Both the position numbers and the translations under genes were made by a program. This document shows, piece after piece, positions 11,097 to 19,822 of a stretch of 52,476 bases of DNA. The stretch's first letter is position 1, and each line of letters starts with the position of its first letter. Below the pieces are notes generated by a model. That model worked only from the letters and a program-made list of their open reading frames with translations. It was not told where the DNA came from and did no database searches. This stretch comes from Candidatus Scalindua sp. (GTDB lineage Bacteria > Planctomycetota > Brocadiia > Brocadiales > Scalinduaceae), in the NCBI GenBank assembly GCA_021777035.1, contig JAIQZR010000185.1, positions 1 through 52,476 of the forward strand, in the 5' to 3' direction.

Positions 11097-12305
11097 TTAC
11101 TGTTCCTTATCCAGTTCAAAAGCGTTGTGCACTGCATTTAGGGCTTTCTCTGCCTGTTTTTCCTCTATAACACAAGAGATTTTAATCTCTGAAGTGCTAA
11201 TCATTTGTATGTTGATTTTCTCATCAGATAACGTTTTAAACATTTTTTCTGCTATTCCACAGTGAGACCTCATGCCTATTCCAACAACTGAAAGTTTTGC
11301 TATTTTGTCATCCGCAATGATCTCTTCTGCCTTTATTCTTTTTGTAGTTTCCAGAGCAAGTATCAGATCATCTTTTTGAACAGTAAACGTCAAATCTGCC
11401 AACCCATTGGCGCTGACGTTCTGAATAATCATGTCTACATTTATTTTTTCTTTGGCAAGCTCATGGAATATGTTGGCTGCTTGCCCGGGCTCATCAGCTA
11501 CTCCAATTATTGTTATTTTCGCATCATCTTTTGTTACAGTTGCTCCACTGACAACGATATTTTCCATTTCACCTACCTCTTTGCATATAAGGGTTCCTGT
11601 GCCGTTATTAAAACTGGGTCTTACCCGGATTGGGACATTGAATTTCTTTGCAAACTCAATTGATCTTACATGAACAACTTGTGCACCCATACTTGCCAGT
11701 TCCAGTATTTCATCATAAGATATTTTATTTAGCCTTCTAGCGTTGGAAACAGTTCGTGGGTCAGCGGTGTAAATTCCATCAACATCGGTATAAATATCAC
11801 ACATGTCTGCTTTAAGTAACGCTGCTAATGCAACAGCACTAGTATCAGATCCTCCCCGCCCCAAAGTTGTTATATTGTCATTTTCATCTACGCCCTGATA
11901 TCCGGCTACCACCACTATTTTGTTTTTAGATAATTCTTCTAATATTCGACTATCATTTATATTAACAATCCTTGCTTTTGTGTGAAAGCTGTCTGTTGTT
12001 ATTCCTATTTGCCTTCCTGTGAAAGACACGGCAGATACACCTAAAGAGTGAATTGCCATTGCCATAAGAGCACTTGACATTTGCTCACCAGTAGAAAGCA
12101 GTGAATCCAATTCGCGCTTAGAAGGTTTGTTATTAATTGAATAAGCCATTTCTAATAATTCATCTGTCATTTTTCCCTGCGCGGAAACAACGACAACAAT
12201 CTTGCTGCCTGCAGAATATTCCTCAACCGCTCGCTTGGCCGCTCTTTTCATACGCGCAGCATCTGCGACAGATGTTCCACCAAATTTTTGGACAATTAAT
12301 TGCAT
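11097..12305 (-). CDS. lysC: Aspartate kinase
   Basis: A 402-residue kinase phosphorylating aspartate, the first step towards lysine, threonine and methionine. Motifs are the N-terminal VQKFGGTSVADAARM, TLGRGGSDTSAVALAALL and DVDGIYTADPR. Two C-terminal ACT domains (about 265-335 and 340-395; GIGMRSHCGIAEKMF) would bind lysine or threonine as feedback inhibitors. The length fits the monofunctional class with the full regulatory region. It starts 13 bp after hxlB on the same strand, so the two are probably co-transcribed, an unusual pairing. SD is weak. Confidence 0.95.
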   Translation of the reverse strand: MQLIVQKFGGTSVADAARMKRAAKRAVEEYSAGSKIVVVVSAQGKMTDELLEMAYSINNKPSKRELDSLLSTGEQMSSALMAMAIHSLGVSAVSFTGRQIGITTDSFHTKARIVNINDSRILEELSKNKIVVVAGYQGVDENDNITTLGRGGSDTSAVALAALLKADMCDIYTDVDGIYTADPRTVSNARRLNKISYDEILELASMGAQVVHVRSIEFAKKFNVPIRVRPSFNNGTGTLICKEVGEMENIVVSGATVTKDDAKITIIGVADEPGQAANIFHELAKEKINVDMIIQNVSANGLADLTFTVQKDDLILALETTKRIKAEEIIADDKIAKLSVVGIGMRSHCGIAEKMFKTLSDEKINIQMISTSEIKISCVIEEKQAEKALNAVHNAFELDKEQ

Positions 12306-12318
12306 TATTTATATAGTT

Positions 12319-12906
12319 TTACTCCAGATTGGCATGCCTTTTCATCATTTCAACCTCTTCTCTGTTCAGCAATCGTACGAGTGTTAAAATTACGGCATCA
12401 AGGTATACAAGACATGCTTGCTCAAACAATGTGCTACGAAACTGTGCCGTTCGTTGAGACCGTATGACTTGATCGGTATCACCAGCCGGTATTTCAATGG
12501 TTAAGTTTGCATAATTAGATAACTCAGAGTCAGGATGTGCTGTGATCACGACAACCTGTGCGTTCAGAGGCCTCGCAAGTCCAGCGATATGACAGGAAAT
12601 AGAAGTTGTACCGGAACTACTGCAAACGATAAGCATATCACCCGCATCAATATTTGGCGTTGTTGTGTCACCGACAATATGGCACGAGAAACCTATATGA
12701 GTCAGGCGCATCGCAAATGTCCTGGCAACCAAGCCTGAACGTCCTTGCCCGGTTACAAATATATTTTTTGATGAATTTATTGCCGTAACAAATTTTCTAA
12801 ATTCATTTTCCTTAATTCCGTCTAGAACATAATCAATTTCGTTGATTATAGCCTTTGTAGTAGACTTTATACTCAATTCGGAGTTGTTGGATTTCATTTC
12901 CTTCAT
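12319..12906 (-). CDS. hxlB: 6-phospho-3-hexuloisomerase (SIS domain)
   Basis: A 195-residue SIS-domain protein of PHI length. The core carries GQGRSGLVARTFAMRLTHIG, a sugar-phosphate pocket in DMLIVCSSSGTTSI and IEIPAGDTDQ, and the C-terminal FEQACLVYLDAVI helix with its catalytic glutamate, all in the HxlB/PHI order. PHI converts hexulose-6-phosphate to fructose-6-phosphate in the ribulose monophosphate route, for formaldehyde fixation or, in reverse, pentose supply. The partner hexulose-phosphate synthase is not in this window. It precedes lysC by 13 bp. Two ATGs (12906, 12897) are possible. Confidence 0.85.
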   Translation of the reverse strand: MKEMKSNNSELSIKSTTKAIINEIDYVLDGIKENEFRKFVTAINSSKNIFVTGQGRSGLVARTFAMRLTHIGFSCHIVGDTTTPNIDAGDMLIVCSSSGTTSISCHIAGLARPLNAQVVVITAHPDSELSNYANLTIEIPAGDTDQVIRSQRTAQFRSTLFEQACLVYLDAVILTLVRLLNREEVEMMKRHANLE

Positions 12907-13099
12907 AATAGCTTAAAACGAATTCTATCAATTAAATATAATAATTTCAAGAAATAGGTACGTGGAACAGATAAAAAGATGATTTTCTCTCTATCCTCAA
13001 GTGCTGACAATAAATTTTTTGTTGCTATGAATAGTATTAATTGTTACTATCCGACTGCTTTTAGACTAATAAATTTTCCTTAACATTTGGATATTTTCT

Positions 13100-13336
13100 A
13101 TGGAACTCGCATTCGTTGGTCAAATCCTAGGACTTTACAAGATGGTACTCCTTGTAAGAATCATCTTAACTTGGATTCCACATAATCCTAATAATTCTGC
13201 AGCAATATTTCTTTATAAAATAACAGAACCGATTCTTGAGCCTGTTCGACGCATAATTCCATCTATAGGAGGAATAGATATCTCTCCAATCCTTGTATTT
13301 TTTGGTCTTGGCTTGCTTCAAAGGGCTTTTGGTTAA
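13100..13336 (+). CDS. yggT: YggT family membrane protein
   Basis: A 78-residue integral membrane protein with two hydrophobic segments (about 5-25 and 55-77). The YggT signature is present as LVRIILTWIPHNPNN followed by ITEPILEPVRRIIP and a GGIDISPI turn. The family is widespread, has been linked to cell-division or osmotic phenotypes, and has no settled biochemical role. This is a single-repeat form, about half the length of E. coli YggT. Downstream, GTAGAGA and TCTCTAC at about 13348/13381 form a weak possible terminator. Confidence 0.85.
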   Translation: MELAFVGQILGLYKMVLLVRIILTWIPHNPNNSAAIFLYKITEPILEPVRRIIPSIGGIDISPILVFFGLGLLQRAFG

Positions 13337-13566
13337 GCACAACTAATGTAGAGATAATAATCCTTGACGAGAAGGTGCATTTCTCTACTACACACCCAAA
13401 CTTCATAGTTTTTTTTATCGTTTAGCCTAAGCGATTAAAACTATTCACACAAAACAGGATTGTTATAACTTCATTTACAAACAATGTGCAAGTTTTTTTG
13501 ATCAATTAAGCATTAGATCAAAAATTTATAGTAGTAAGATAAAAAGGATTTGGAATTAATAATGTA

Positions 13567-14742
13567 ATGGTAAACAGAATAATAATTATCGTTCTTGATA
13601 GCGTCGGAATTGGTGAGTTACCGGACGCTTATAAATTCGGGGATGAAGGTTGTAACACATTGGTAAATACTGCCAAGGCAGTTGGTGGTCTTAATATTCC
13701 AAACCTGGAACGCTTTGGTATTGGCAAGATTGACGATATCATGGGCGTTTCTAATGGTACTGATGAAATAGCTTTTTATGGTAAGATGATTGAAGTATCA
13801 GCAGCCAAAGATACCACGTCCGGGCACTGGGAGATTATGGGAGTTATAACAGACAAGCCTTTCCCAACCTACCCCAATGGCTTTCCAGATGAGGTGATTG
13901 AACAATTTACTAAATCTATAGGACGGTCGATATTAGGTAACAAAACTGCATCGGGAACAGAAATAATAGAGGAGTTGGGTGCCGAACACATTAAAACTGG
14001 TAATCCAATTGTATATACATCAGCTGATAGTGTTTTCCAGATAGCTGCGTGTGAGGATATTATACCGGTAGAATCCTTATATAAAATATGTGGTTGCGCC
14101 AGAGACATATTAAAAGGAAAACACAATGTTGGTCGGGTTATTGCCAGGCCATTTATAGTAGAAAACGGTATATATACACGAACAGAAAGACGGAGAGATT
14201 TTTCATTGCCTCCACCAGAAGAGACATTGTTGGATAAGGCCGTAAGAGGCGGGTATGAAGTTGTGGGTATTGGTAAGATCGGTGATATCTTTGCACACAG
14301 GGGACTGACAAGGGAAATACATGCATCTAATAATCACGAAGGAGTTCTAAAGACAATAGAATGTGTTAAGGAAGATTTTAAAGGTATAATTTTTACTAAT
14401 TTGATTGACTTTGATATGAAATATGGTCATAGAAATGACCCGGAAGGCTACGCAGGTGCACTGGAAGAGTTTGATCGTCGTTTGCCGGAGCTTGTTGATG
14501 TGTTAGGCCCGGACGATATTCTCATGATTACCGCAGACCATGGATGTGATCCTACTGCACCCGGTACAGACCATTCTCGTGAGTATGTTCCTCTTCTTGT
14601 TTTTGGAAAGCAATTGAATAAACCAGGAACGCTTGGCATTCGTAAATCATTTGCTGACGTTGGTGCCACTATTTCAGAGGCATTACTAAAGATAAAAAGC
14701 GATAAAGGGGAAAGTTTTTTTACAGAATTGATAAGCCGTTAA
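13567..14742 (+). CDS. deoB: Phosphopentomutase
   Basis: A 391-residue alkaline-phosphatase-superfamily metalloenzyme interconverting (deoxy)ribose-1- and -5-phosphate in nucleoside salvage. Motifs are the N-terminal [13 protein letters not shown] with a metal-binding Asp, the phospho-acceptor Thr segment [26 protein letters not shown], and the distal metal ligands in [20 protein letters not shown]. Length and order match DeoB. An ATG at 13561 is followed at once by a stop, so 13567 is the start. The Mur-type ligase follows on the same strand after 53 bp. Confidence 0.95.
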   Translation: MVNRIIIIVLDSVGIGELPDAYKFGDEGCNTLVNTAKAVGGLNIPNLERFGIGKIDDIMGVSNGTDEIAFYGKMIEVSAAKDTTSGHWEIMGVITDKPFPTYPNGFPDEVIEQFTKSIGRSILGNKTASGTEIIEELGAEHIKTGNPIVYTSADSVFQIAACEDIIPVESLYKICGCARDILKGKHNVGRVIARPFIVENGIYTRTERRRDFSLPPPEETLLDKAVRGGYEVVGIGKIGDIFAHRGLTREIHASNNHEGVLKTIECVKEDFKGIIFTNLIDFDMKYGHRNDPEGYAGALEEFDRRLPELVDVLGPDDILMITADHGCDPTAPGTDHSREYVPLLVFGKQLNKPGTLGIRKSFADVGATISEALLKIKSDKGESFFTELISR

Positions 14743-14795
14743 GATTGAGTTAATTTTACCGGTACGCGTATAAAGCACTGGTATTTTATAGTTGA

Positions 14796-16172
14796 ATGTT
14801 TGATATAAAGAAAAGTTTAAGATATCATTTTGTGGGAATTGGTGGAATTGGTATGAGTGCACTTGCACAGATTACTAAATCACAGGGACACGCAGTTGGT
14901 GGCTCAGACAGAAGAAATGATAAGAAGCAAACCCCGGAAGTTTTTCATAAATTGAAATCTCAGGGCATTGCGCTCTCTCCGCAGGATGGTACAGGAGTTG
15001 ATAAAGAGACAGACTTTATTGTTATTTCCAGTGCGGTAGAAGAAGACAATCCTGATCTGATAATTGCATCACAGCGTAACATTCAAATTATCAAAAGATC
15101 TGACTTACTTAGTACTCTTTTCAATAATAAACGTGGGATTGCAATAGGGGGAAGTAATGGCAAGACTACCGTATGCGGAATGACGTCGTGGATACTTGAG
15201 AAGGCGGGTCATGACCCAACTGTTGTGGGCGGGGGCTATGTTAAAAACTTTATCACAGACAAGTCATTGGGCAACTCAAGGTTTGGGTGTTCAGAAACCG
15301 TTGTAATTGAGGCAGACGAGAGTGATGGTAGTCTGATCAAGTATATGCCAAAGGTGTCAGTTATTACTAACATATCTAAAGACCACAAGACGGTAGAGGA
15401 ACTTGGAGCTTTATTTAGTAAATTTGCCGAAAATACATCAGATACCGTAATAGTTAACGAAAGTTGTTCTCGTTTTATAAAAATTAAAAACAGTTCTAAA
15501 AGAGTTATCACGTTTGGTGAAGGTAGCGGGTCGGATGTTAGCGCTTCACAAATTTCCTGTAACTCTTTCGGTTCAATGTTTAAGGTTAAAGGTAATGATT
15601 TTGAGATAAATATTCCGGGCCTATATAATGTTTATAATGCACTCGCTGCGATCGCTGTCGCACAGACAGAAGGTATCTCTGATATGGAGATAAAAGTGGC
15701 GCTTAAAACATTTAAAGGAACCAAAAGACGAATGGAAGTTGTTGGCGAGACAAATGGAATAAAAGTGATAGATGATTATGCGCATAATCCGAGAAAGATC
15801 CAGGCGGCAATTGATACTGTAAGGTTAATCAGTGAAAGACTAATAGTCGTGTTTCAGCCACACGGTTATGGACCAACAGAATTTCTCAGAGATGAGTTGG
15901 TATCTGCTTTTGCAAGAAAACTATTACCGAACGATATATTGTTTATGCCGGAAATATTTTATGCAGGAGGAACGGCAAGCAAAAGAATATCTTCAAATGA
16001 TATTATTAAGGAGTTAAAAAGCAGAGGCATAAATGCGTTTTTTGTTCCTGTTAGAGAGGATATTGTTGCAGAAGTTAAGCAGAGAGCAGCGCCACATGAC
16101 AGCGTACTGATTATGGGGGCAAGGGATGATTCTCTTACGGATCTCTGTCACGCGATACTAAATGGGTTATAG
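14796..16172 (+). CDS. Mur ligase family protein, MurC/Mpl-like
   Basis: A 458-residue ATP-dependent amide ligase of the MurC type. The N-terminal UDP-sugar domain has HFVGIGGIGMSALAQ, and the central domain has P-loop GGSNGKTTVCGM, EADESDGSL and the Mg-binding NISKDHKT. The C-terminal domain has DDYAHNPRKIQAAI and FQPHGYGPTEFL. MurC and Mpl normally read D-Y-G-H-H-P or D-F-A-H-H-P at the last site; here it is DYAHNP, as in MurE/MurF. It could be murC itself, Mpl, or a related ligase with another substrate. Its position outside a division/cell-wall cluster favours a non-MurC role. Confidence 0.8.
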   Translation: MFDIKKSLRYHFVGIGGIGMSALAQITKSQGHAVGGSDRRNDKKQTPEVFHKLKSQGIALSPQDGTGVDKETDFIVISSAVEEDNPDLIIASQRNIQIIKRSDLLSTLFNNKRGIAIGGSNGKTTVCGMTSWILEKAGHDPTVVGGGYVKNFITDKSLGNSRFGCSETVVIEADESDGSLIKYMPKVSVITNISKDHKTVEELGALFSKFAENTSDTVIVNESCSRFIKIKNSSKRVITFGEGSGSDVSASQISCNSFGSMFKVKGNDFEINIPGLYNVYNALAAIAVAQTEGISDMEIKVALKTFKGTKRRMEVVGETNGIKVIDDYAHNPRKIQAAIDTVRLISERLIVVFQPHGYGPTEFLRDELVSAFARKLLPNDILFMPEIFYAGGTASKRISSNDIIKELKSRGINAFFVPVREDIVAEVKQRAAPHDSVLIMGARDDSLTDLCHAILNGL

Positions 16173-16190
16173 GAAATTGACAATAACCGG

Positions 16191-16204
16191 TAGTAAATTT
16201 ACTA
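16191..16204. repeat. 14-bp palindrome upstream of gmd
   Basis: TAGTAAATTTACTA is a perfect palindrome 69 bp before the GDP-mannose dehydratase ATG, between it and the Mur-type ligase. It could be an operator or a chance AT palindrome. Confidence 0.3.
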
Positions 16205-16273
16205 TTCTTAACAGAGTCCATTTATTTTTGTGCCTAAAATAGTTTTTATAGAATAACCTTTGGTAAACAAAAA

Positions 16274-17248
16274 ATGAAAACCGCTTTAATAACAGGTGTT
16301 ACAGGTCAGGATGGCTCCTATTTAGCAGAGTTTCTGTTAAAAAAAGGTTACGAGGTTCATGGCGTAGTCCGTCGTAGTAGTTCAAGTAACTTTGAAAGAA
16401 TTGAACATATCCAGGAAGACATAACGCTTGTTCAGGGCGACTTGCTTGATCAAAACTCTTTGATAGAGGCGATAGAAGGAAGCCGACCGGATGAAATTTA
16501 TAATTTAGGTGCACAATCATTTGTTCCCACTTCATGGAACCAACCGGTTTTAACAGGTGAGTTTACTGCATTAGGGGCGACCAGATTATTGGAGGCAACA
16601 AGACTGGTAAACAAAAATATACGTTTCTACCAGGCGTCTTCCAGTGAGATGTTTGGCAAGGCCGCAGAAGTGCCTCAGAACGAACAAACATTATTTTATC
16701 CAAGAAGTCCTTACGGAGTTGCAAAGCTGTATGCACATTGGATTACGGTAAATTATAGAGAGAGTTACGATATGTTTTGTTGTTCCGGAATTCTTTTTAA
16801 TCATGAATCCCCAAGGAGAGGTTTGGAGTTTGTTACAAAAAAAGTGACGAATGCGGTTGCCAGAATTAAGTTAGGTTTGTCTAAGGAATTGAGAATGGGC
16901 AACCTTGATGCTAAGCGTGACTGGGGGTTTGCCGGAGATTTTGTGGAAGCCATGTGGTTAATGCTTCAGCAAGAGACCCCAGAAGACTTTGTTATATCAA
17001 CCGGGGAAACACATTCTATAGAAGAGTTGGTAGAAATTGCCTTTACACACGTGGGCTTGGAATGGAAAGACTATGTTGTTATTGACCCTAAATTTGTCAG
17101 ACCTGCAGAAGTAGATTTGCTTCTGGGAGACTCCAGCAAAGCAAGAGACAGATTGAAATGGCAACCAAAGATTAAATTTGAAGAATTAATAAGAATGATG
17201 GTAGATTTTGATATTAAAAAGTATGAAGCAAAAGGGCCTTCCTCATAG
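16274..17248 (+). CDS. gmd: GDP-mannose 4,6-dehydratase
   Basis: A 324-residue extended SDR. The N-terminal [17 protein letters not shown] and [17 protein letters not shown] segments are diagnostic for Gmd. The catalytic set is present in [10 protein letters not shown] and [15 protein letters not shown] (Tyr-x3-Lys), and [16 protein letters not shown] follows. It converts GDP-mannose to GDP-4-keto-6-deoxymannose, the precursor of fucose, rhamnose or perosamine in surface glycans. The usual follow-on enzyme is not adjacent. SD is weak. Together with the UXS gene it indicates exopolysaccharide or glycoprotein sugar synthesis. Confidence 0.93.
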   Translation: MKTALITGVTGQDGSYLAEFLLKKGYEVHGVVRRSSSSNFERIEHIQEDITLVQGDLLDQNSLIEAIEGSRPDEIYNLGAQSFVPTSWNQPVLTGEFTALGATRLLEATRLVNKNIRFYQASSSEMFGKAAEVPQNEQTLFYPRSPYGVAKLYAHWITVNYRESYDMFCCSGILFNHESPRRGLEFVTKKVTNAVARIKLGLSKELRMGNLDAKRDWGFAGDFVEAMWLMLQQETPEDFVISTGETHSIEELVEIAFTHVGLEWKDYVVIDPKFVRPAEVDLLLGDSSKARDRLKWQPKIKFEELIRMMVDFDIKKYEAKGPSS

Positions 17249-17313
17249 ACAGAAAAATTGGATTTGGTATTTTGGCCGCCATTCATCCTAAGTGAAAAAA
17301 CATCTTTAATAGA

Positions 17314-17907
17314 TTATTTTATATTTACCAGATCGAAAGGAAACTCTAACTCCTTTCCATCTGGAGATGTAATTAACAATTTTAATGTTAAGTTTTGGTT
17401 TATGTTTTCAACCGGGAATTTGTATACACATCCTGCTACATACGCTGGTTCTTCCGGGTAAAAGCTGCTGGGTTCTGCAAAGTCCGGATGAAATGTATAC
17501 ATCGGGTATACCGGCTTGTCCTCGGAGTAAAGAATGGCATTATAACCCTTGGCAAACTCCATATAATTGCCAAAAATAGATACAACAAAAGTCAGACTCT
17601 CTTTGAAATGTAGTGCCCTTAATATCTCTCCCTCTGACAACTCGCGTTTTTCAACAGTTGCTTTCTTTGCTTTAAAAGCGACATTGTGATAAGGTGTCCA
17701 CAGCGTAGCCCAGCCACTTTTTTCATCAAGCCGGACGACCCATGGTTCTGCAAATTTTGTAGGGCTTAATAGTTTGTTCTTCTTTCCATATTCGATTGCT
17801 TCACTTATCTGATTGGGTGTTAAATCAAGAGAAACACAATAGGCGCTTTTATTCATCTGGCTTATGATGGTAAAAAAAGCCAAAATAAGAATTATTCTTT
17901 TTAACAT
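17314..17907 (-). CDS. Secreted protein of unknown function
   Basis: A 197-residue protein with an N-terminal signal peptide (MLKRIILILAFFTIISQM, cleavage after SAYC or nearby), so probably exported. The mature part starts SLDLTPNQISEAIEYGKK and includes an aromatic beta-rich region (FHPDFAEPSSFYPEEPAY) and a final strand pair (LKLLITSPDGKELEFPFDLV). I do not recognise the family. AAGGAA precedes the ATG. It is the last gene of a leftward operon: coiled-coil ORF, lipoprotein, DjlA-like, this gene. It begins 15 bp after djlA. Confidence 0.75.
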   Translation of the reverse strand: MLKRIILILAFFTIISQMNKSAYCVSLDLTPNQISEAIEYGKKNKLLSPTKFAEPWVVRLDEKSGWATLWTPYHNVAFKAKKATVEKRELSEGEILRALHFKESLTFVVSIFGNYMEFAKGYNAILYSEDKPVYPMYTFHPDFAEPSSFYPEEPAYVAGCVYKFPVENINQNLTLKLLITSPDGKELEFPFDLVNIK

Positions 17908-17922
17908 TAATTTCCTTCCGTA

Positions 17923-18654
17923 TTAAAATCCTTTTTCCTTTTTAATCTCTTTGTAGGCGTTGTTAATTATCTGAAACTTATCACTTGCAAGCTTCGCAAA
18001 TTCATCTCCCAGGTGAGACACTCTATCTGGATGATACTGTTTAGAGAGATGTCTATACGATTTTTTAATATCTTCAACAGACGTGTTTCTAGTTACGTTT
18101 AAGATTTGATAGTGTTTGTCGTTATCGCTACAAAATTCTGCTCGTATCTCGAATGCATCGTCTACATTGATCTCTACAAGTTCGATAATATCGTTTATCA
18201 TCCGTTCTTCATTTGGATGAAATTCCTTATCTGCAAATGCAACCAGATAGACGATCCGCAATAAAGAAAGCCTCTCTTCATAGCTGGAGTATAGTTTGAA
18301 TTCGTAGCAAACCGCCCGTAAATCCAGATCCGCACTGGAAGTCTGATTTATTAAATTTCTGATGAAACTTAAGTCTTCTCCTTTAAAGCCAAAACTTACA
18401 AATGCCCTTTCTATTACATTAATTTCCTGTGCGCTTACGCGTCCATCGGCTTTGGCAATTGATACAAGTATTCCGACCAGGTGTGTTACAAAATTTAGTG
18501 ATCTTTCCTGATTACCTGAGGGCCCTCTTGTTGGTATTTGTTTCAGAGACTTATCAAAAAAATCTCCTGTCATTGTGCCAAGGATTGCCCCAAAAGGGCC
18601 ACCAAAAAGAAATCCTAAACCCGCGCCAATTACTTTACCTTTCCATTTTGCCAA
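17923..18654 (-). CDS. djlA: DjlA-like membrane-associated J-domain protein (TerB + DnaJ)
   Basis: A 243-residue DjlA-type co-chaperone. A Gly-rich hydrophobic N-terminus ([20 protein letters not shown]) resembles the DjlA membrane anchor. A TerB-like helical domain follows at about 50-160 ([35 protein letters not shown]). The C-terminal J domain at about 180-243 carries the essential His-Pro-Asp in [13 protein letters not shown]. It would stimulate DnaK ATPase near the membrane. It lies between a lipoprotein gene and a secreted protein, so the operon may serve envelope protein quality control. Confidence 0.87.
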   Translation of the reverse strand: MAKWKGKVIGAGLGFLFGGPFGAILGTMTGDFFDKSLKQIPTRGPSGNQERSLNFVTHLVGILVSIAKADGRVSAQEINVIERAFVSFGFKGEDLSFIRNLINQTSSADLDLRAVCYEFKLYSSYEERLSLLRIVYLVAFADKEFHPNEERMINDIIELVEINVDDAFEIRAEFCSDNDKHYQILNVTRNTSVEDIKKSYRHLSKQYHPDRVSHLGDEFAKLASDKFQIINNAYKEIKKEKGF

Positions 18655-18692
18655 AAGTCATTTTCCTCAAATTTATTCAATCAACCCAGATT

Positions 18693-19484
18693 TTACCTGT
18701 TTTTCTGAATATGGGTTTTTTCTAAATCGTTTTGTATCTGTTTTTCCTTAATTCTGTCCTGTGCAATTTCTATGTTAAACTTTGCTTCCAGCTTACTGGG
18801 ATCAAGCACTAGGACTTCTTTCCATTTTGCAATTGCAGCTTCAAATCGTTCTTCTCTATACAAGTGAATTGCTTTGTCTAACAAATCTTGGATAAGTGAT
18901 GATTTTCGTTCTTCTTGTGTTTCCTTTATCAGGCTTTCTCTGCTTTGGTCTGTACGACTCTTTTCTACATTAAAATTTGTAGTTTTATCTGCAATATTTT
19001 CTGTTTGTTCGGATGTATCACGGGTTGCTTCCAGTATTTCAAGCTTTGTTTTGAGGTTATTATTATTCAGTTCCACTTCCGTAAGATTCTGTTTGATCTT
19101 TTTAAGCGTAATTTTTGTTTGTGCCAACTCTTTTTTTAGATGATTACGTGTGATGTTATTAGATGCTTGTGCTTTTTCGATGACAGCCTGTTTGTTCATT
19201 ATTTGTGTGTATTCTTCATTTAACTGGCTCTTTACGGCGTCAAATTCACTAACACTTTTCTTCAATTCATAGTTTTCAGTAGTCAAACTTCCCAGACTAT
19301 AAGATAAGGTTGCCATTTGTTCTTCCAGTGTATTAATTCGTTCTTCTTCAACACTAACATCGCTTTTACTTTGGCCTTTGAACAAAGGGCCTTTGCTTAA
19401 CTGGAAACATCCTGAGTTGAGTAATCCAATAGGTACTATAAGAGTTACAAATACGTACAGAAATTTAGAATGTTTTTTGTTCAT
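18693..19484 (-). CDS. Coiled-coil lipoprotein with TPR-like C-terminus
   Basis: A 263-residue protein with a lipoprotein signal (FVTLIVPIGLLNSGC, lipobox cysteine at about 26), so it is probably lipid-anchored in the envelope. Residues 45-200 form long charged heptad-like helices (INTLEEQMATLSYSLGSLTT and similar), predicted coiled coil. The C-terminal 60 residues (YREERFEAAIAKWKEVLVLD, PSKLEAKFNIEIAQDRI) resemble one TPR unit. This resembles a scaffold or cell-wall-associated factor. AAGGGG supports the ATG. It lies upstream of djlA in the same transcription unit. Confidence 0.8.
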   Translation of the reverse strand: MNKKHSKFLYVFVTLIVPIGLLNSGCFQLSKGPLFKGQSKSDVSVEEERINTLEEQMATLSYSLGSLTTENYELKKSVSEFDAVKSQLNEEYTQIMNKQAVIEKAQASNNITRNHLKKELAQTKITLKKIKQNLTEVELNNNNLKTKLEILEATRDTSEQTENIADKTTNFNVEKSRTDQSRESLIKETQEERKSSLIQDLLDKAIHLYREERFEAAIAKWKEVLVLDPSKLEAKFNIEIAQDRIKEKQIQNDLEKTHIQKNR

Positions 19485-19503
19485 AGCTTTTCCCCTTTTT
19501 CGA

Positions 19504-19695
19504 TCAAGTGGTTTTCTTGTCCTGAAGTTTTAGAATTACCATTTGTGAGATTGCGAACTCTTCTATTTTTCTGGTCTGATGCAAAATATGCTCCCAGTCT
19601 TTTTTTGTTCCTGCAGTAATTCCTTTTTTCAATCTGGCTTCCAGTTTTTCTAAGTCGGTTTCTAACAACTTAAGCCGGTTTTTAATATCTTCCAT
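19504..19695 (-). CDS. Small coiled-coil protein
   Basis: A 63-residue, highly charged protein (IKNRLKLLETDLEKLEARLK) with clear heptads and a second helix (WEHILHQTRKIEEFAISQMV). There is no known domain and no clear SD. It is the first gene of the leftward lipoprotein/djlA operon, 19 bp upstream of the lipoprotein, and divergent from tilS. A structural or partner role with the coiled-coil lipoprotein is plausible but inferred only from order. Confidence 0.6.
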   Translation of the reverse strand: MEDIKNRLKLLETDLEKLEARLKKGITAGTKKDWEHILHQTRKIEEFAISQMVILKLQDKKTT

Positions 19696-19822
19696 TTTTA
19701 AAGGATCTGGTTTAAAGGTGGGACGTCTAAGTAAATTTACACGTCAATTCTACTTAACATCCAACCATTGTCAAATATTTTCTACCCTTGACTTGCTTAA
19801 TGGGGAGGGATATAGTTTTGTC

